Positions 35,104 through 43,991 of a stretch of 62,375 nt of DNA are shown here, in pieces. Below the pieces are notes generated by a model. That model was not told the DNA's origin. It ran no database searches and saw only the letters and a program-made list of their open reading frames with translations. This DNA comes from Nitrosomonadales bacterium (GTDB lineage Bacteria > Pseudomonadota > Gammaproteobacteria > Burkholderiales > Methylophilaceae), in assembly GCA_028344855.1 (NCBI GenBank), contig JAOMCC010000003.1:1-62375 (forward strand), in the 5' to 3' direction. The first letter of the stretch is position 1; every line of letters begins with the position of its first letter. A program made the position numbers and the translations under genes.

Positions 35104-36231
35104 ATGACATTAGAACCTTATGCAGCAAATCCAGAATACACATTGGGTAGAGAATTTAATGAATCTAAATCAAAATTTAGAAATGATTTTCAGAGGGATC
35201 GAGATCGAATAATTCATTCATCTGCATTTAGAAGACTAGAATATAAGACTCAGGTATTTGTGAACCACGAAGGGGATATGTTTCGAACACGTCTCACTCA
35301 TTCTCTTGAAGTTTCACAGATTTCAAGAGGAATAGCACGCACACTAAAATGTCATGAGGATTTAGCTGAAGCAATTGCATTGGCCCATGACCTTGGTCAT
35401 ACCCCTTTTGGACATGCTGGACAAGATTCTTTAAATAATTGTATGAAACCTTTTGGTGGCTTTGAACATAATTTACAATCTTTAAGGGTTGTTGATTTTT
35501 TAGAGCAAAGATATGCTAATTTTGATGGATTAAATTTAACGTTTGAGACACGTGAAGGAATATTAAAACATTGTTCTTTTAAGAATGCTAAGAATTTGGG
35601 TGCTGTAGGCGAAAGATTTATAAAAAAACAACAGCCCTCTTTGGAGGCTCAATTAGTAAATTATGCTGATGAAATTGCTTACAACAGTCACGATATTGAT
35701 GATGGATATCGTTCAGGAATTATAAAATTTAAAAAATTAATGGAAGTTTCTTTATTTAAAGAATGTGCTGAGCTTGTAAAAAAAGAGTATCCCAATATAG
35801 GTGAAATTAGGTGGCTTCACGAGACTATAAGAAGAGTTACATTTTCTTTGATATTTGATATATGTGAAACAAGTTCTTTAAATATAGATAAATATAAACC
35901 TAAAAGAATTGAGGATATTAGAAAATTACCTAATTTAATTAATCTATCTAAAAATATGGAACAAAAACAATTAGAACTTAAGCAGTTTTTAAGACATTTT
36001 CTTTATGAGCATGAGCGAGTAGTTAAGATGACAGATAATGCAAAAAAAATAATTAAGGACTTATTTTTTCATTTCATGAATGATCCCTCTTTATTGCCAG
36101 AATCATATACAAAGAATTCGGGTAATGATTTTAGCCGATCAATAGCAGATTATTTAGCTGGAATGACAGATAGGTATGCTATTAACATTCATAAAGACTA
36201 CAAGTTGAATAGTAAAAAACACTGTTTGTAA
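35104..36231 (+). CDS. dgt: Deoxyguanosinetriphosphate triphosphohydrolase-like protein
   Basis: HD domain: SSAFRRLEYKTQVF, RTRLTHSLEVSQISR, AHDLGHTPFGHAG. Confidence 0.93.
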   Translation: MTLEPYAANPEYTLGREFNESKSKFRNDFQRDRDRIIHSSAFRRLEYKTQVFVNHEGDMFRTRLTHSLEVSQISRGIARTLKCHEDLAEAIALAHDLGHTPFGHAGQDSLNNCMKPFGGFEHNLQSLRVVDFLEQRYANFDGLNLTFETREGILKHCSFKNAKNLGAVGERFIKKQQPSLEAQLVNYADEIAYNSHDIDDGYRSGIIKFKKLMEVSLFKECAELVKKEYPNIGEIRWLHETIRRVTFSLIFDICETSSLNIDKYKPKRIEDIRKLPNLINLSKNMEQKQLELKQFLRHFLYEHERVVKMTDNAKKIIKDLFFHFMNDPSLLPESYTKNSGNDFSRSIADYLAGMTDRYAINIHKDYKLNSKKHCL

Positions 36232-36245
36232 TAGATTCATGGTAG

Positions 36246-36267
36246 ATTGTTGTAAATTTACAACAAT
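36246..36267. promoter_or_regulatory. Perfect 22-bp palindrome ATTGTTGTAAATTTACAACAAT, candidate operator
   Basis: Exact inverted repeat in dgt-porin intergenic region. Confidence 0.6.
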
Positions 36268-36301
36268 ATTCTAGATTTGTTACAAAAAAGTCACAATTAT
36301 C

Positions 36302-36331
36302 TTGCTTTTTAATGTAAACATTAGGGATAAT
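36302..36331 (+). promoter_or_regulatory. Putative sigma70-type promoter of porin gene
   Basis: TTGCTT (36302-36307), 18-bp spacer, GATAAT (36326-36331). Confidence 0.45.
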
Positions 36332-36350
36332 GGTATTAACTTTTCTTAAT

Positions 36351-36396
36351 GAGAAAGTTTATCTTAAGAAAGTTTTTTTGTTAAGAAAGTTTTTTG
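36351..36396 (+). repeat. Short direct repeats (AGAAAGTTT x3; TTAAGAAAGTTTTTT(T)G x2) in porin leader region
   Basis: GAGAAAGTTT at 36351, TTAAGAAAGTTTTTTTG at 36364, TTAAGAAAGTTTTTTG at 36381. Confidence 0.85.
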
Positions 36397-36450
36397 AATT
36401 ACTTTTTTAACCTATGTTACAGAAGTAATTTTTAATTTTAGGAGAAATTT

Positions 36451-37839
36451 ATGAACAAGAAAATTAATCTAGCAGTTGCGGGTGCAGCTCTAGCTTTAGG
36501 TGCTTCGGCAGCTAATGCTGGAATCGTTATCCCAGCTGGTGATTGGACATTAGATGTAAATGGTAATGTTAATGCATTCTTGAACTTCAATGATGCTGAC
36601 GCTGCTAACGGCTCTGCTGTTACAGGTGCTATTGCTAATGGCCAAGATGGACTAGGTGAATCTGATTCACAAGGTATTAATACAGGTCTATTACCATCAT
36701 GGTTAGGATTTACTGGTACTACACGTCAAAATAATACTGATGTGTCATTTACTATTTCATTCCAACCTAATGCTTCAGACAACACTACACCATTTCATGG
36801 TGATTCAAAAACACCTCTAAATCGTCAGTCATATTTATCATTTGGTGATAAATCATGGGGTTCGATTAAACTTGGTAAAGATATTGGTATCTTTGCTTCT
36901 GGTGCGATTCTTAATGATATGACATTATTAGGTGTTGGTTCTGGTGCTAATGGTCGTTCAGGTGGTGCTACAACACTTGGTGGTATTGGTACTGGTTATG
37001 TATACGCTGCATGGAAGGGTCAAGCTACATATACGACTCCAAACATGGGTGGATTCCAAGCTAAAATTGGTTTAATGAATCCAAACAATATTCCTGATGC
37101 TAATACAACATCAACAACTAGAACATACACAACAATATCAATCTTGACAGGTACTACAGCAACCCTTACTGGTTCACTGTCAGCTGCTGGTATTGCAACA
37201 TCTATATCAACAACTGTTGTGTCTGCTGGTACTATTGCTTCAACAACAACTGATACTGATACAACTACTGGTGCATCTAATGGTGCTGTTAACCAAGATC
37301 GTTTCGGTATTGAGGCAGAAGCTTCATATTCATGGACAGGCGATGTTGCTGGTAAAGTATGGGTATCTGGTGCTTCATACGAAGTTACTCGTATCCAAGC
37401 TGGTACATCTGCAACTAAACAAGATTATGACATCGAAGCAGTTGATGTCGGTGCTTCTTTAAGTGCTGGTAACTTCGGCTTAGTTGGTTACTACTATGAT
37501 GGTGAAGGCCTAGGTACTACACTATTCGGTAACTTAGGTGTAACATCTGGAGGTAAAGAGCGTGATTCAGACGGTGGTTATGTTCAAGCTACATATGTAA
37601 TACCAACAGGTACTAAACTTGGTGTTGCTTATGGTGTTTCAAATCTTGACACAGCTAGTGGTGAAACTAACGCTACTTTAGTTGACGAAAATGAACGTTG
37701 GACTGTGGGTGCATATCATCCATTAACTAAGCATCTAAATTTAGTTGCTGAGTACAATTCAACAGAGACAGAAGGTCAAACAGGTTCAAATAACGCTGAG
37801 AATGATTCATTATCTCTTGGTGCTATCTTATTCTTCTAG
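36451..37839 (+). CDS. Outer-membrane porin (Gram-negative general porin type)
   Basis: Signal peptide MNKKINLAVAGAALALGASAANA, many alternating beta segments (SYLSFGDKSWGSIKLGKDIG), C-terminal aromatic LSLGAILFF. Confidence 0.85.
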   Translation: MNKKINLAVAGAALALGASAANAGIVIPAGDWTLDVNGNVNAFLNFNDADAANGSAVTGAIANGQDGLGESDSQGINTGLLPSWLGFTGTTRQNNTDVSFTISFQPNASDNTTPFHGDSKTPLNRQSYLSFGDKSWGSIKLGKDIGIFASGAILNDMTLLGVGSGANGRSGGATTLGGIGTGYVYAAWKGQATYTTPNMGGFQAKIGLMNPNNIPDANTTSTTRTYTTISILTGTTATLTGSLSAAGIATSISTTVVSAGTIASTTTDTDTTTGASNGAVNQDRFGIEAEASYSWTGDVAGKVWVSGASYEVTRIQAGTSATKQDYDIEAVDVGASLSAGNFGLVGYYYDGEGLGTTLFGNLGVTSGGKERDSDGGYVQATYVIPTGTKLGVAYGVSNLDTASGETNATLVDENERWTVGAYHPLTKHLNLVAEYNSTETEGQTGSNNAENDSLSLGAILFF

Positions 37840-37881
37840 GACTTACCTCTTAGTAGAAGTTTGATCAGTAGTAGATTTAAT

Positions 37882-37913
37882 AAAAAACGGCATCTTCGGA
37901 TGCCGTTTTTTTT
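37882..37913 (+). terminator. Rho-independent terminator of porin gene
   Basis: AAAAAACGGCATC-TTCG-GATGCCGTTTTTTTT: GC stem, UUCG tetraloop, T tract. Confidence 0.95.
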
Positions 37914-37969
37914 ATTTCTTCTGCACTAATCATGTGAAATAATAGGTTTAAATTTTAAATTTTTAGATT

Positions 37970-39718
37970 ATGACAAACAATACCAATTTAAATGAATTAC
38001 TCGATGAGGCTTTAAGTTTATTAAAATTAAAGGATTTTGATAAGGCTATTCCAATCTATGAAGCTATCTTAAAAATAGATAGCGTGCATTCGCAAGCACT
38101 GTCTCATTTATCAATAATATTTTTAATTAAAAAAAGATATCAAGAAGCAATAGAAATGATTCATAAATTATTTCAAATAGTAGAACCAGTTATTGGTGAT
38201 TATCAAAATTTGGCTAGTGCTTATTTAGCGCTAAATGATTACAAAAATGCAATTGATTCCTATGAAAAAGCCATTCAAATTAATCCTAATATATCAGAAA
38301 TACATAAGCTTCTTGGAGATGCACAAATTAAAGTAGCAGATCATATAGGAGCTTTTGACTCTTATGAAAAAGCTTATAAGTTAGAGCCAGAAAAATTTCA
38401 AAGATTATTTGATTACGGAATTATATTGCATCTTTGCAGGCATCATGAACAAGCATTAGATATCTTTAATAAAGCACAAAAGATTGACCCTAATCATATC
38501 GAATGTATGAATAAAACTGCTGCATGTTTAAGTGCAATCGGCGATTATAGTAAAGCTAAAAGTATTTATAAAAAATTAATGGAGTTAGCTCCAGAGGCAA
38601 CCGCCCCTATAATAGATTTTGCCTCATGTTTAATGTATGAGGACAAATATGATGAACCCATTAAAATACTAAAAGAAGTCCTAATTAAAAAACCATATCA
38701 GAGTATAGCTAGATCTAATTTAAGCCTTTTGTATTTAACTAAAAAAAATTTTAAAGAAGGTTGGGACTGCCATGAGGCAAGAATTCAAATGAGGAATGAA
38801 TTTGACGCAACTAAAAGATACGATTCACTTCAGAAGTTTTTTAGTATAGATGTAGGTAAAAAAGAATTAAAATCAAATGAAAAAATTATTATATTGTTGG
38901 ATGCAGGAATTGGGGATGTAATTCTTGGCTTTAGTATGCTCAAGGATTTTTATAAAAAATTTAAAAATATTAGTGCTGAAGTGGATTATCGTTTGGTAAA
39001 TCTTTTTAAAAGATCATTTCCAGAAATTAATTTTTTTGGAATTAAAGAAGATAAACATGAAATTTTAATTAATCATAATCTTACCGATTATGACAAAGGT
39101 ATTTATTGGATGAGTTTGGGTAAATATGTTCGTCAGAATATATCGGATTTTCCAAAAGAAAGTTTAGCTTTTATGAAGCCAGATGAAAAAAAAGTTAATG
39201 AAATCAGAAATAATCTAAAAAAAGACAAAAAAATTGTTTGTGGAGTATCTTGGAAAAGTGCTGCGACAGAAGATAGACATAAATCTATTCTCCTTCAAAA
39301 TTTAATTCCTATTTTTTCTCTTCATGGACTAAGATTTATAGATTTACAGTATGAAATTCCTCAACATAAAGGTCAAACAGCTCTAGAAAAGAAAAATCTT
39401 TTCAAGAATAATCAAATTAAAATTGAAAAATATAAGGATTTAGATACGTTTAATGATATTGATGGTTTATCAGCATTAATAGAAAATTGTGATATTGTTG
39501 TTACAGCTAGCAATGTAACTGCACATATAGCAGGAGCATTAGGTAAAAAAACTTTTTTGTTTGTTCCTTTTTCAAGAGGTAAGCTTTGGTATTGGCATGA
39601 TGAAAAAGGTTCAAGTATTTGGTATCCAAGTATTAAAATATTTAGAGCAGAATCAGTTAATAAATGGGGTAGGGTTTTTATAAGAATTGCTGAAGAGATT
39701 AAAAAAGAATTAACTTGA
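37970..39718 (+). CDS. TPR-repeat protein with C-terminal GT-B (heptosyltransferase/GT9-like) domain
   Basis: Tandem TPRs (YQNLASAYLALNDYKNAIDSYEKAIQINPN), then LLDAGIGDVILGFSMLKDF ... CDIVVTASNVTAHIAGALGKKTFLFVPFSRGKLWYW. Confidence 0.75.
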   Translation: MTNNTNLNELLDEALSLLKLKDFDKAIPIYEAILKIDSVHSQALSHLSIIFLIKKRYQEAIEMIHKLFQIVEPVIGDYQNLASAYLALNDYKNAIDSYEKAIQINPNISEIHKLLGDAQIKVADHIGAFDSYEKAYKLEPEKFQRLFDYGIILHLCRHHEQALDIFNKAQKIDPNHIECMNKTAACLSAIGDYSKAKSIYKKLMELAPEATAPIIDFASCLMYEDKYDEPIKILKEVLIKKPYQSIARSNLSLLYLTKKNFKEGWDCHEARIQMRNEFDATKRYDSLQKFFSIDVGKKELKSNEKIIILLDAGIGDVILGFSMLKDFYKKFKNISAEVDYRLVNLFKRSFPEINFFGIKEDKHEILINHNLTDYDKGIYWMSLGKYVRQNISDFPKESLAFMKPDEKKVNEIRNNLKKDKKIVCGVSWKSAATEDRHKSILLQNLIPIFSLHGLRFIDLQYEIPQHKGQTALEKKNLFKNNQIKIEKYKDLDTFNDIDGLSALIENCDIVVTASNVTAHIAGALGKKTFLFVPFSRGKLWYWHDEKGSSIWYPSIKIFRAESVNKWGRVFIRIAEEIKKELT

Positions 39719-41113
39719 TCCTTTTGAGATTTTAAGTTCTTTAATTTTTCTTGCAACCGTGTTTCTTCCAATCCCTAATAAATTTGCAGCATCAATTTTT
39801 CTGTATTTAGTAAATTCAAGAGTCTTTTCGATTAAAATTTTCTCAATTTGGTCTATATATAATTTGTGCAATTCTAATTGACCATCTAGTAATTTTCTGG
39901 ATACGTCCCTGCCAAGATTGTCTTGCCAATTAGCTGAGTTATTATTAGAGTTGATTGGTTCATCTTTTAATTCTGAAGGTAAATCTCCAACTGATATTTG
40001 ATTTCCAGGGGACATTACAGTTAACCAATGACAAACATTTTCGAGTTGCCTAACATTACCTCTCCATTGAAGATTATTAAAATATTTTAAAACTTCTTCT
40101 GATAATATTTTAGGCTTTACTTTTAGTTGCTGAGCGCTTTTAAATAAAAAATATTTAGATAATGTTGGTATATCTTCAATTCTATTTCTTAATGGTGGAA
40201 CTGTAATTCTTATAACATTTAATCTATGAAATAAATCTTCTCTAAATTCTCCATTTTTAACTAATTCTTCTAAATCTTGATGGGTTGCAGCAATAACTCT
40301 TACGTCAACATTAATAGAGTCTTGCCCTCCTATTCTATAAAAGTGTCCATCACTTAGAACCCTTAATAATCTAGTTTGAAGCTCCATTGGCATATCGCCA
40401 ATTTCATCTAAAAATAACGTGCCACGATTAGATTGTTCAAATCTACCTTTGCGAAGATTTTGAGCTCCAGTAAAAGAACCCTTTTCATGACCAAATAATT
40501 CTGCTTCTAAAAGTTCTTTAGGGATTGCAGCGGTATTAATAGCAATAAATGGAAAATCTTTCCTATTACTATTTTTGTGAATTGCATTTGCAACTAATTC
40601 TTTACCAGAACCAGATTCTCCGTTTAATAAAACTGTTGCATTTGATTGACTCAATCTTCCAATAGCCCTAAATACTTCTTGCATTGATTGTGCCTGCCCA
40701 ATAATTTCAGGTAATTTATTGTCTTGTTCACTTTGTTTTTTTTCTATATTTTTTGTTTGCTCTAATGCTTGATTAATTATTTCTAGAACTTTATCTATAT
40801 CAAAAGGTTTGGCTATGTATTCAAAAGCGCCTTTCTGAAATGCAGAAACAGCTGTATCAAGATCAGAATAGGCTGTCATTATGATGATCGGTATATGAGG
40901 AAATTTTTCTTTCACTTTTGTTAAAAATTCAATACCTGATTCACCAGGCATTCTTATATCGCTTACAATAACAGAGGGCGCTTCATGATTAAATTGATTA
41001 ATTGCTTCATTTGTATTGCTAAAACATTGGCAAGGAAGATTTGCTTTTGATAATGTTTTTTCAAATACCCATCTTATAGACTGGTCATCATCAAGTACCC
41101 ATATTTTTTTCAT
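39710..41113 (-). CDS. ntrC: Nitrogen regulation response regulator NtrC (GlnG)
   Basis: Receiver DDDQSIRWVFEKTL, AAA+ GESGSGKELVA, GSFTGA loop, C-terminal Fis-type HTH. Confidence 0.94.
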   Translation of the reverse strand: MKKIWVLDDDQSIRWVFEKTLSKANLPCQCFSNTNEAINQFNHEAPSVIVSDIRMPGESGIEFLTKVKEKFPHIPIIIMTAYSDLDTAVSAFQKGAFEYIAKPFDIDKVLEIINQALEQTKNIEKKQSEQDNKLPEIIGQAQSMQEVFRAIGRLSQSNATVLLNGESGSGKELVANAIHKNSNRKDFPFIAINTAAIPKELLEAELFGHEKGSFTGAQNLRKGRFEQSNRGTLFLDEIGDMPMELQTRLLRVLSDGHFYRIGGQDSINVDVRVIAATHQDLEELVKNGEFREDLFHRLNVIRITVPPLRNRIEDIPTLSKYFLFKSAQQLKVKPKILSEEVLKYFNNLQWRGNVRQLENVCHWLTVMSPGNQISVGDLPSELKDEPINSNNNSANWQDNLGRDVSRKLLDGQLELHKLYIDQIEKILIEKTLEFTKYRKIDAANLLGIGRNTVARKIKELKISKGSS

Positions 41114-42207
41114 TTAACTACCCCATTAATTTTTAAATTATTTTCAATGGGTAAAATAATTGAAAATTTTGTTTGGCCAGACTCGCTTGAACAATCAATC
41201 ATTCCATTATGTTGGGTTATAAAATTTTGTGCTAAGGATAGTCCTAATCCAGACCCAGTTTCTTTTCCTGAAACCAATGGATAAAATATTTTATCTAATA
41301 ATTCATTTTTAATACCTGGTCCGTTATCGATAATATCTAAACGTATTGCTGTTGTATGTTTCTTTTTATGAAACACAATTTGACTTTCAGCTCTCGTAAT
41401 AAATTGTAAATTCATTTTTTCTTTTGTATTATTATGAGACATAGCTTGAACCCCATTTCGTGCAATATTAAGGACAGCTTGTATTAGTTTTTCTCTATCC
41501 CCAATAAACTCTGGAAGGCTGATATCATAGTCTCTTATTAGCTCAAGATTGTCAGGAAATTCTGATAAAACTAGACTTCTTACTCTTTCTAACACTTCAT
41601 GTATGTTTGTTTTTTTATATACAGGTAGTTGATGTGGAGTTAATAATTTATTCATAAGATTTTGAAGACGATCCGCTTCATTTATTACAATTTGCGTATA
41701 TTCTTTCAATGATTTCTCTTTTAATTCACTTTCTAAAAGTTGTGCGGCTCCTCTTAAGCCTCCAAGAGGATTTCTTATTTCATGAGCTAAGTTTCTTAAT
41801 AGTTCTGAGTTTGCTTGTTGTTGAATAAACATTCTTTCTTCCTTTGCTACTCTTAATTGTTGGTCCATTTGAATAAATTCGACTATAAAGTCAAATTCAT
41901 TTTGTTCAATTGGGGTAATTGTAAAGCTAACGCAAATAGTTTTGTTTTGTTTGGTTTTAATAAAATATTCATGTTCACGATAAGAGCTTTGTTTTTTTTT
42001 AGCTTGCGTTAATGCTTCCTTAAAAAAATCAATATCTTCAAAAAATAATTCAATATGCTCGTTAAGAGCATTTCCATGACTTAATTCAAATAAAATCTCT
42101 GCACTTGGATTTATGTATTGAATTTTTAAATTTTTATCACATACAATTATTGCAGTAGCTTGATCTTCCATTCCTTTCAGATTATCTTTAATTTTTACTA
42201 GTGCCAT
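41110..42207 (-). CDS. glnL: Nitrogen regulation sensor histidine kinase NtrB (GlnL)
   Basis: PAS; LLRNLAHEIRNPLGGLRGAAQLLESEL H-box; GSGLGLSLAQ. Confidence 0.94.
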   Translation of the reverse strand: MALVKIKDNLKGMEDQATAIIVCDKNLKIQYINPSAEILFELSHGNALNEHIELFFEDIDFFKEALTQAKKKQSSYREHEYFIKTKQNKTICVSFTITPIEQNEFDFIVEFIQMDQQLRVAKEERMFIQQQANSELLRNLAHEIRNPLGGLRGAAQLLESELKEKSLKEYTQIVINEADRLQNLMNKLLTPHQLPVYKKTNIHEVLERVRSLVLSEFPDNLELIRDYDISLPEFIGDREKLIQAVLNIARNGVQAMSHNNTKEKMNLQFITRAESQIVFHKKKHTTAIRLDIIDNGPGIKNELLDKIFYPLVSGKETGSGLGLSLAQNFITQHNGMIDCSSESGQTKFSIILPIENNLKINGVVK

Positions 42208-42326
42208 TTTTATACCTTATATAATTTATTAAGCAAGAATAGGACCAAGATTTAATCAATATTTACTTTCATTCTCACTTACAATATTATTTCATTGCAC
42301 AACATTAGTGCATATTAATTTTAGTC

Positions 42327-42357
42327 AAAAAAAGGGCGAATTAAAAATTCACCCTTT
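42327..42357 (-). terminator. Rho-independent terminator downstream of glnA
   Basis: Minus strand AAAGGGTGAATT-TTT-AATTCGCCCTTT (one G.U pair) followed by T run. Confidence 0.88.
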
Positions 42358-42364
42358 ATTAAAA

Positions 42365-43774
42365 CTATATGCTGTAATACATATCGAATTCAATTGGATG
42401 AGGAGTCATTCTTAACCTAGTAACTTCTTCCATTTTTAAATCGATAAAGCTATCAATAAAGTCATCAGAAAAAACTCCTCCCGCTGTTAGAAAATCTCGA
42501 TCAACTTTAAGTGCATCAAGGGCTTCAGGCAAGGTAGCAGCAACTTGAGGAATTTTTGCTTCTTCTTTAGCTGTTAAATCGTACAAATCCCTAGTCTCAG
42601 CTTCCCCAGGATGAATTTTATTTTTAATACCATCTAATCCAGCCATTAAAAGTGCGCTAAAAGCTAGGTATGGATTTGCTGTTGGGTCTGGAAAACGGAC
42701 CTCAATTCTTCTTGCTTTGTCAGATGCTACATATGGAATTCTTATTGCAGCAGATCTATTTTTCGCTGAATATGCAAGCATAACTGGCGCCTCAAAACCG
42801 GGGACTAATCTTTTGTATGAATTAGTTGATGGATTGGTAATTGCATTTAATGCCTTTCCATGTTTGATTATGCCACCTATATAATAAAGAGCAGTGTCAC
42901 TTAAGTTCGCATATTTTTTACCGGCAAACATATTTTTACCACCCTTCCAAATTGATTGATGAACATGCATACCTGTTCCGTTGTCATCAAGTATTGGTTT
43001 TGGCATAAAAGTAGCTGTTTTTGAATATCTATGCGCTGTATTTAAGACTACATATTTAAGTATTTGAGTCCAATCAGCTCTTTGTGTAAGAGAAGAAAAT
43101 TTGGTGCCAATTTCGTTTTGACCTGAACCAGCTACTTCATGATGGTGAACTTCAACAGGCACTCCCATTTCTTCTAATGTTAAACACATTTCTGAACGAA
43201 GGTCTTGTAAAGAATCTACTGGAGGGACCGGAAAATAACCTCCTTTAACTCTAGGGCGGTGACCAACATTACCCCCATCATGTTCATTTTTTGAGTCCCA
43301 TTCAGCTTCTTCAGAACTTACATTTACCGAAGAACCACTCATTCCAGAGTCCCATGTAACTGAATCAAATACAAAAAATTCAGGCTCTGGTCCAAAATAA
43401 ACAGTATCACCTATACCAGTTTTTTTGAGATAGGCTTCTGCTCGATTCGCAATTGTTCTTGGATCCCGATCGTAACCCTTACCATCTGTAGGATCTACAA
43501 CATTACAAGTTAAGATAAGAGTTTTTTCTTCCATGAATGGATCGATGTTGGCTGTGTTAGGATCAGGATAAAGTAACATATCTGATGCATTAATACCTTT
43601 CCAACCGGCAACAGATGAGCCATCAAAGGCATGACCATCTGTAAATTTACTTTTATCAAATGCAGCTGTTGGAACAGAAACATGTTGTTCTTTACCTTTG
43701 GTATCAGTAAAACGAAGATCGATAAATTTAACTTTTTCTTGTTTAATTTTTTTTATTACATCTGCGACAGCCAT
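42365..43774 (-). CDS. glnA: Glutamine synthetase type I (GSI-beta)
   Basis: [47 protein letters not shown]; adenylylation region DLYDLTAKE. Confidence 0.98.
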   Translation of the reverse strand: MAVADVIKKIKQEKVKFIDLRFTDTKGKEQHVSVPTAAFDKSKFTDGHAFDGSSVAGWKGINASDMLLYPDPNTANIDPFMEEKTLILTCNVVDPTDGKGYDRDPRTIANRAEAYLKKTGIGDTVYFGPEPEFFVFDSVTWDSGMSGSSVNVSSEEAEWDSKNEHDGGNVGHRPRVKGGYFPVPPVDSLQDLRSEMCLTLEEMGVPVEVHHHEVAGSGQNEIGTKFSSLTQRADWTQILKYVVLNTAHRYSKTATFMPKPILDDNGTGMHVHQSIWKGGKNMFAGKKYANLSDTALYYIGGIIKHGKALNAITNPSTNSYKRLVPGFEAPVMLAYSAKNRSAAIRIPYVASDKARRIEVRFPDPTANPYLAFSALLMAGLDGIKNKIHPGEAETRDLYDLTAKEEAKIPQVAATLPEALDALKVDRDFLTAGGVFSDDFIDSFIDLKMEEVTRLRMTPHPIEFDMYYSI

Positions 43775-43821
43775 ACTAAAACTCCTTAAAAAAATAATTA
43801 TTCGGTATATATATTATCTAA

Positions 43822-43837
43822 AGCAGAATCTATGCCA
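43822..43837 (-). promoter_or_regulatory. Sigma54 (-24/-12) promoter of glnA
   Basis: Minus strand TGGCATAGATTCTGCT versus consensus TGGCAYRNNNNTTGCW; one mismatch by eye. Confidence 0.8.
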
Positions 43838-43895
43838 ATATTTAATTGGCTAAAATACCTTATTTATTTATAAAATACATTAAATAAATAGATAT

Positions 43896-43912
43896 TGCAC
43901 TATTATAATGCA
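43896..43912. promoter_or_regulatory. NtrC-like enhancer box 1
   Basis: TGCACTATTATAATGCA, 17-bp dyad similar to TGCACC-N5-GGTGCA. Confidence 0.7.
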
Positions 43913-43927
43913 TAATTAGAAATTAAT

Positions 43928-43944
43928 TGCACTATTATATTGCA
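43928..43944. promoter_or_regulatory. NtrC-like enhancer box 2
   Basis: TGCACTATTATATTGCA, offset 32 bp from box 1. Confidence 0.7.
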
Positions 43945-43991
43945 TTAATATTTCTCTTGGATATTTTTTTATTATCTATAATAATAATTTA

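Noticed and set aside
37193-37462. 89-aa alternate-frame ORF within the porin (QQLLCLLVLLLQQQL...)
   Set aside because: Frame-shifted reading of the Ser/Thr-rich repeat-like codons; no independent support.
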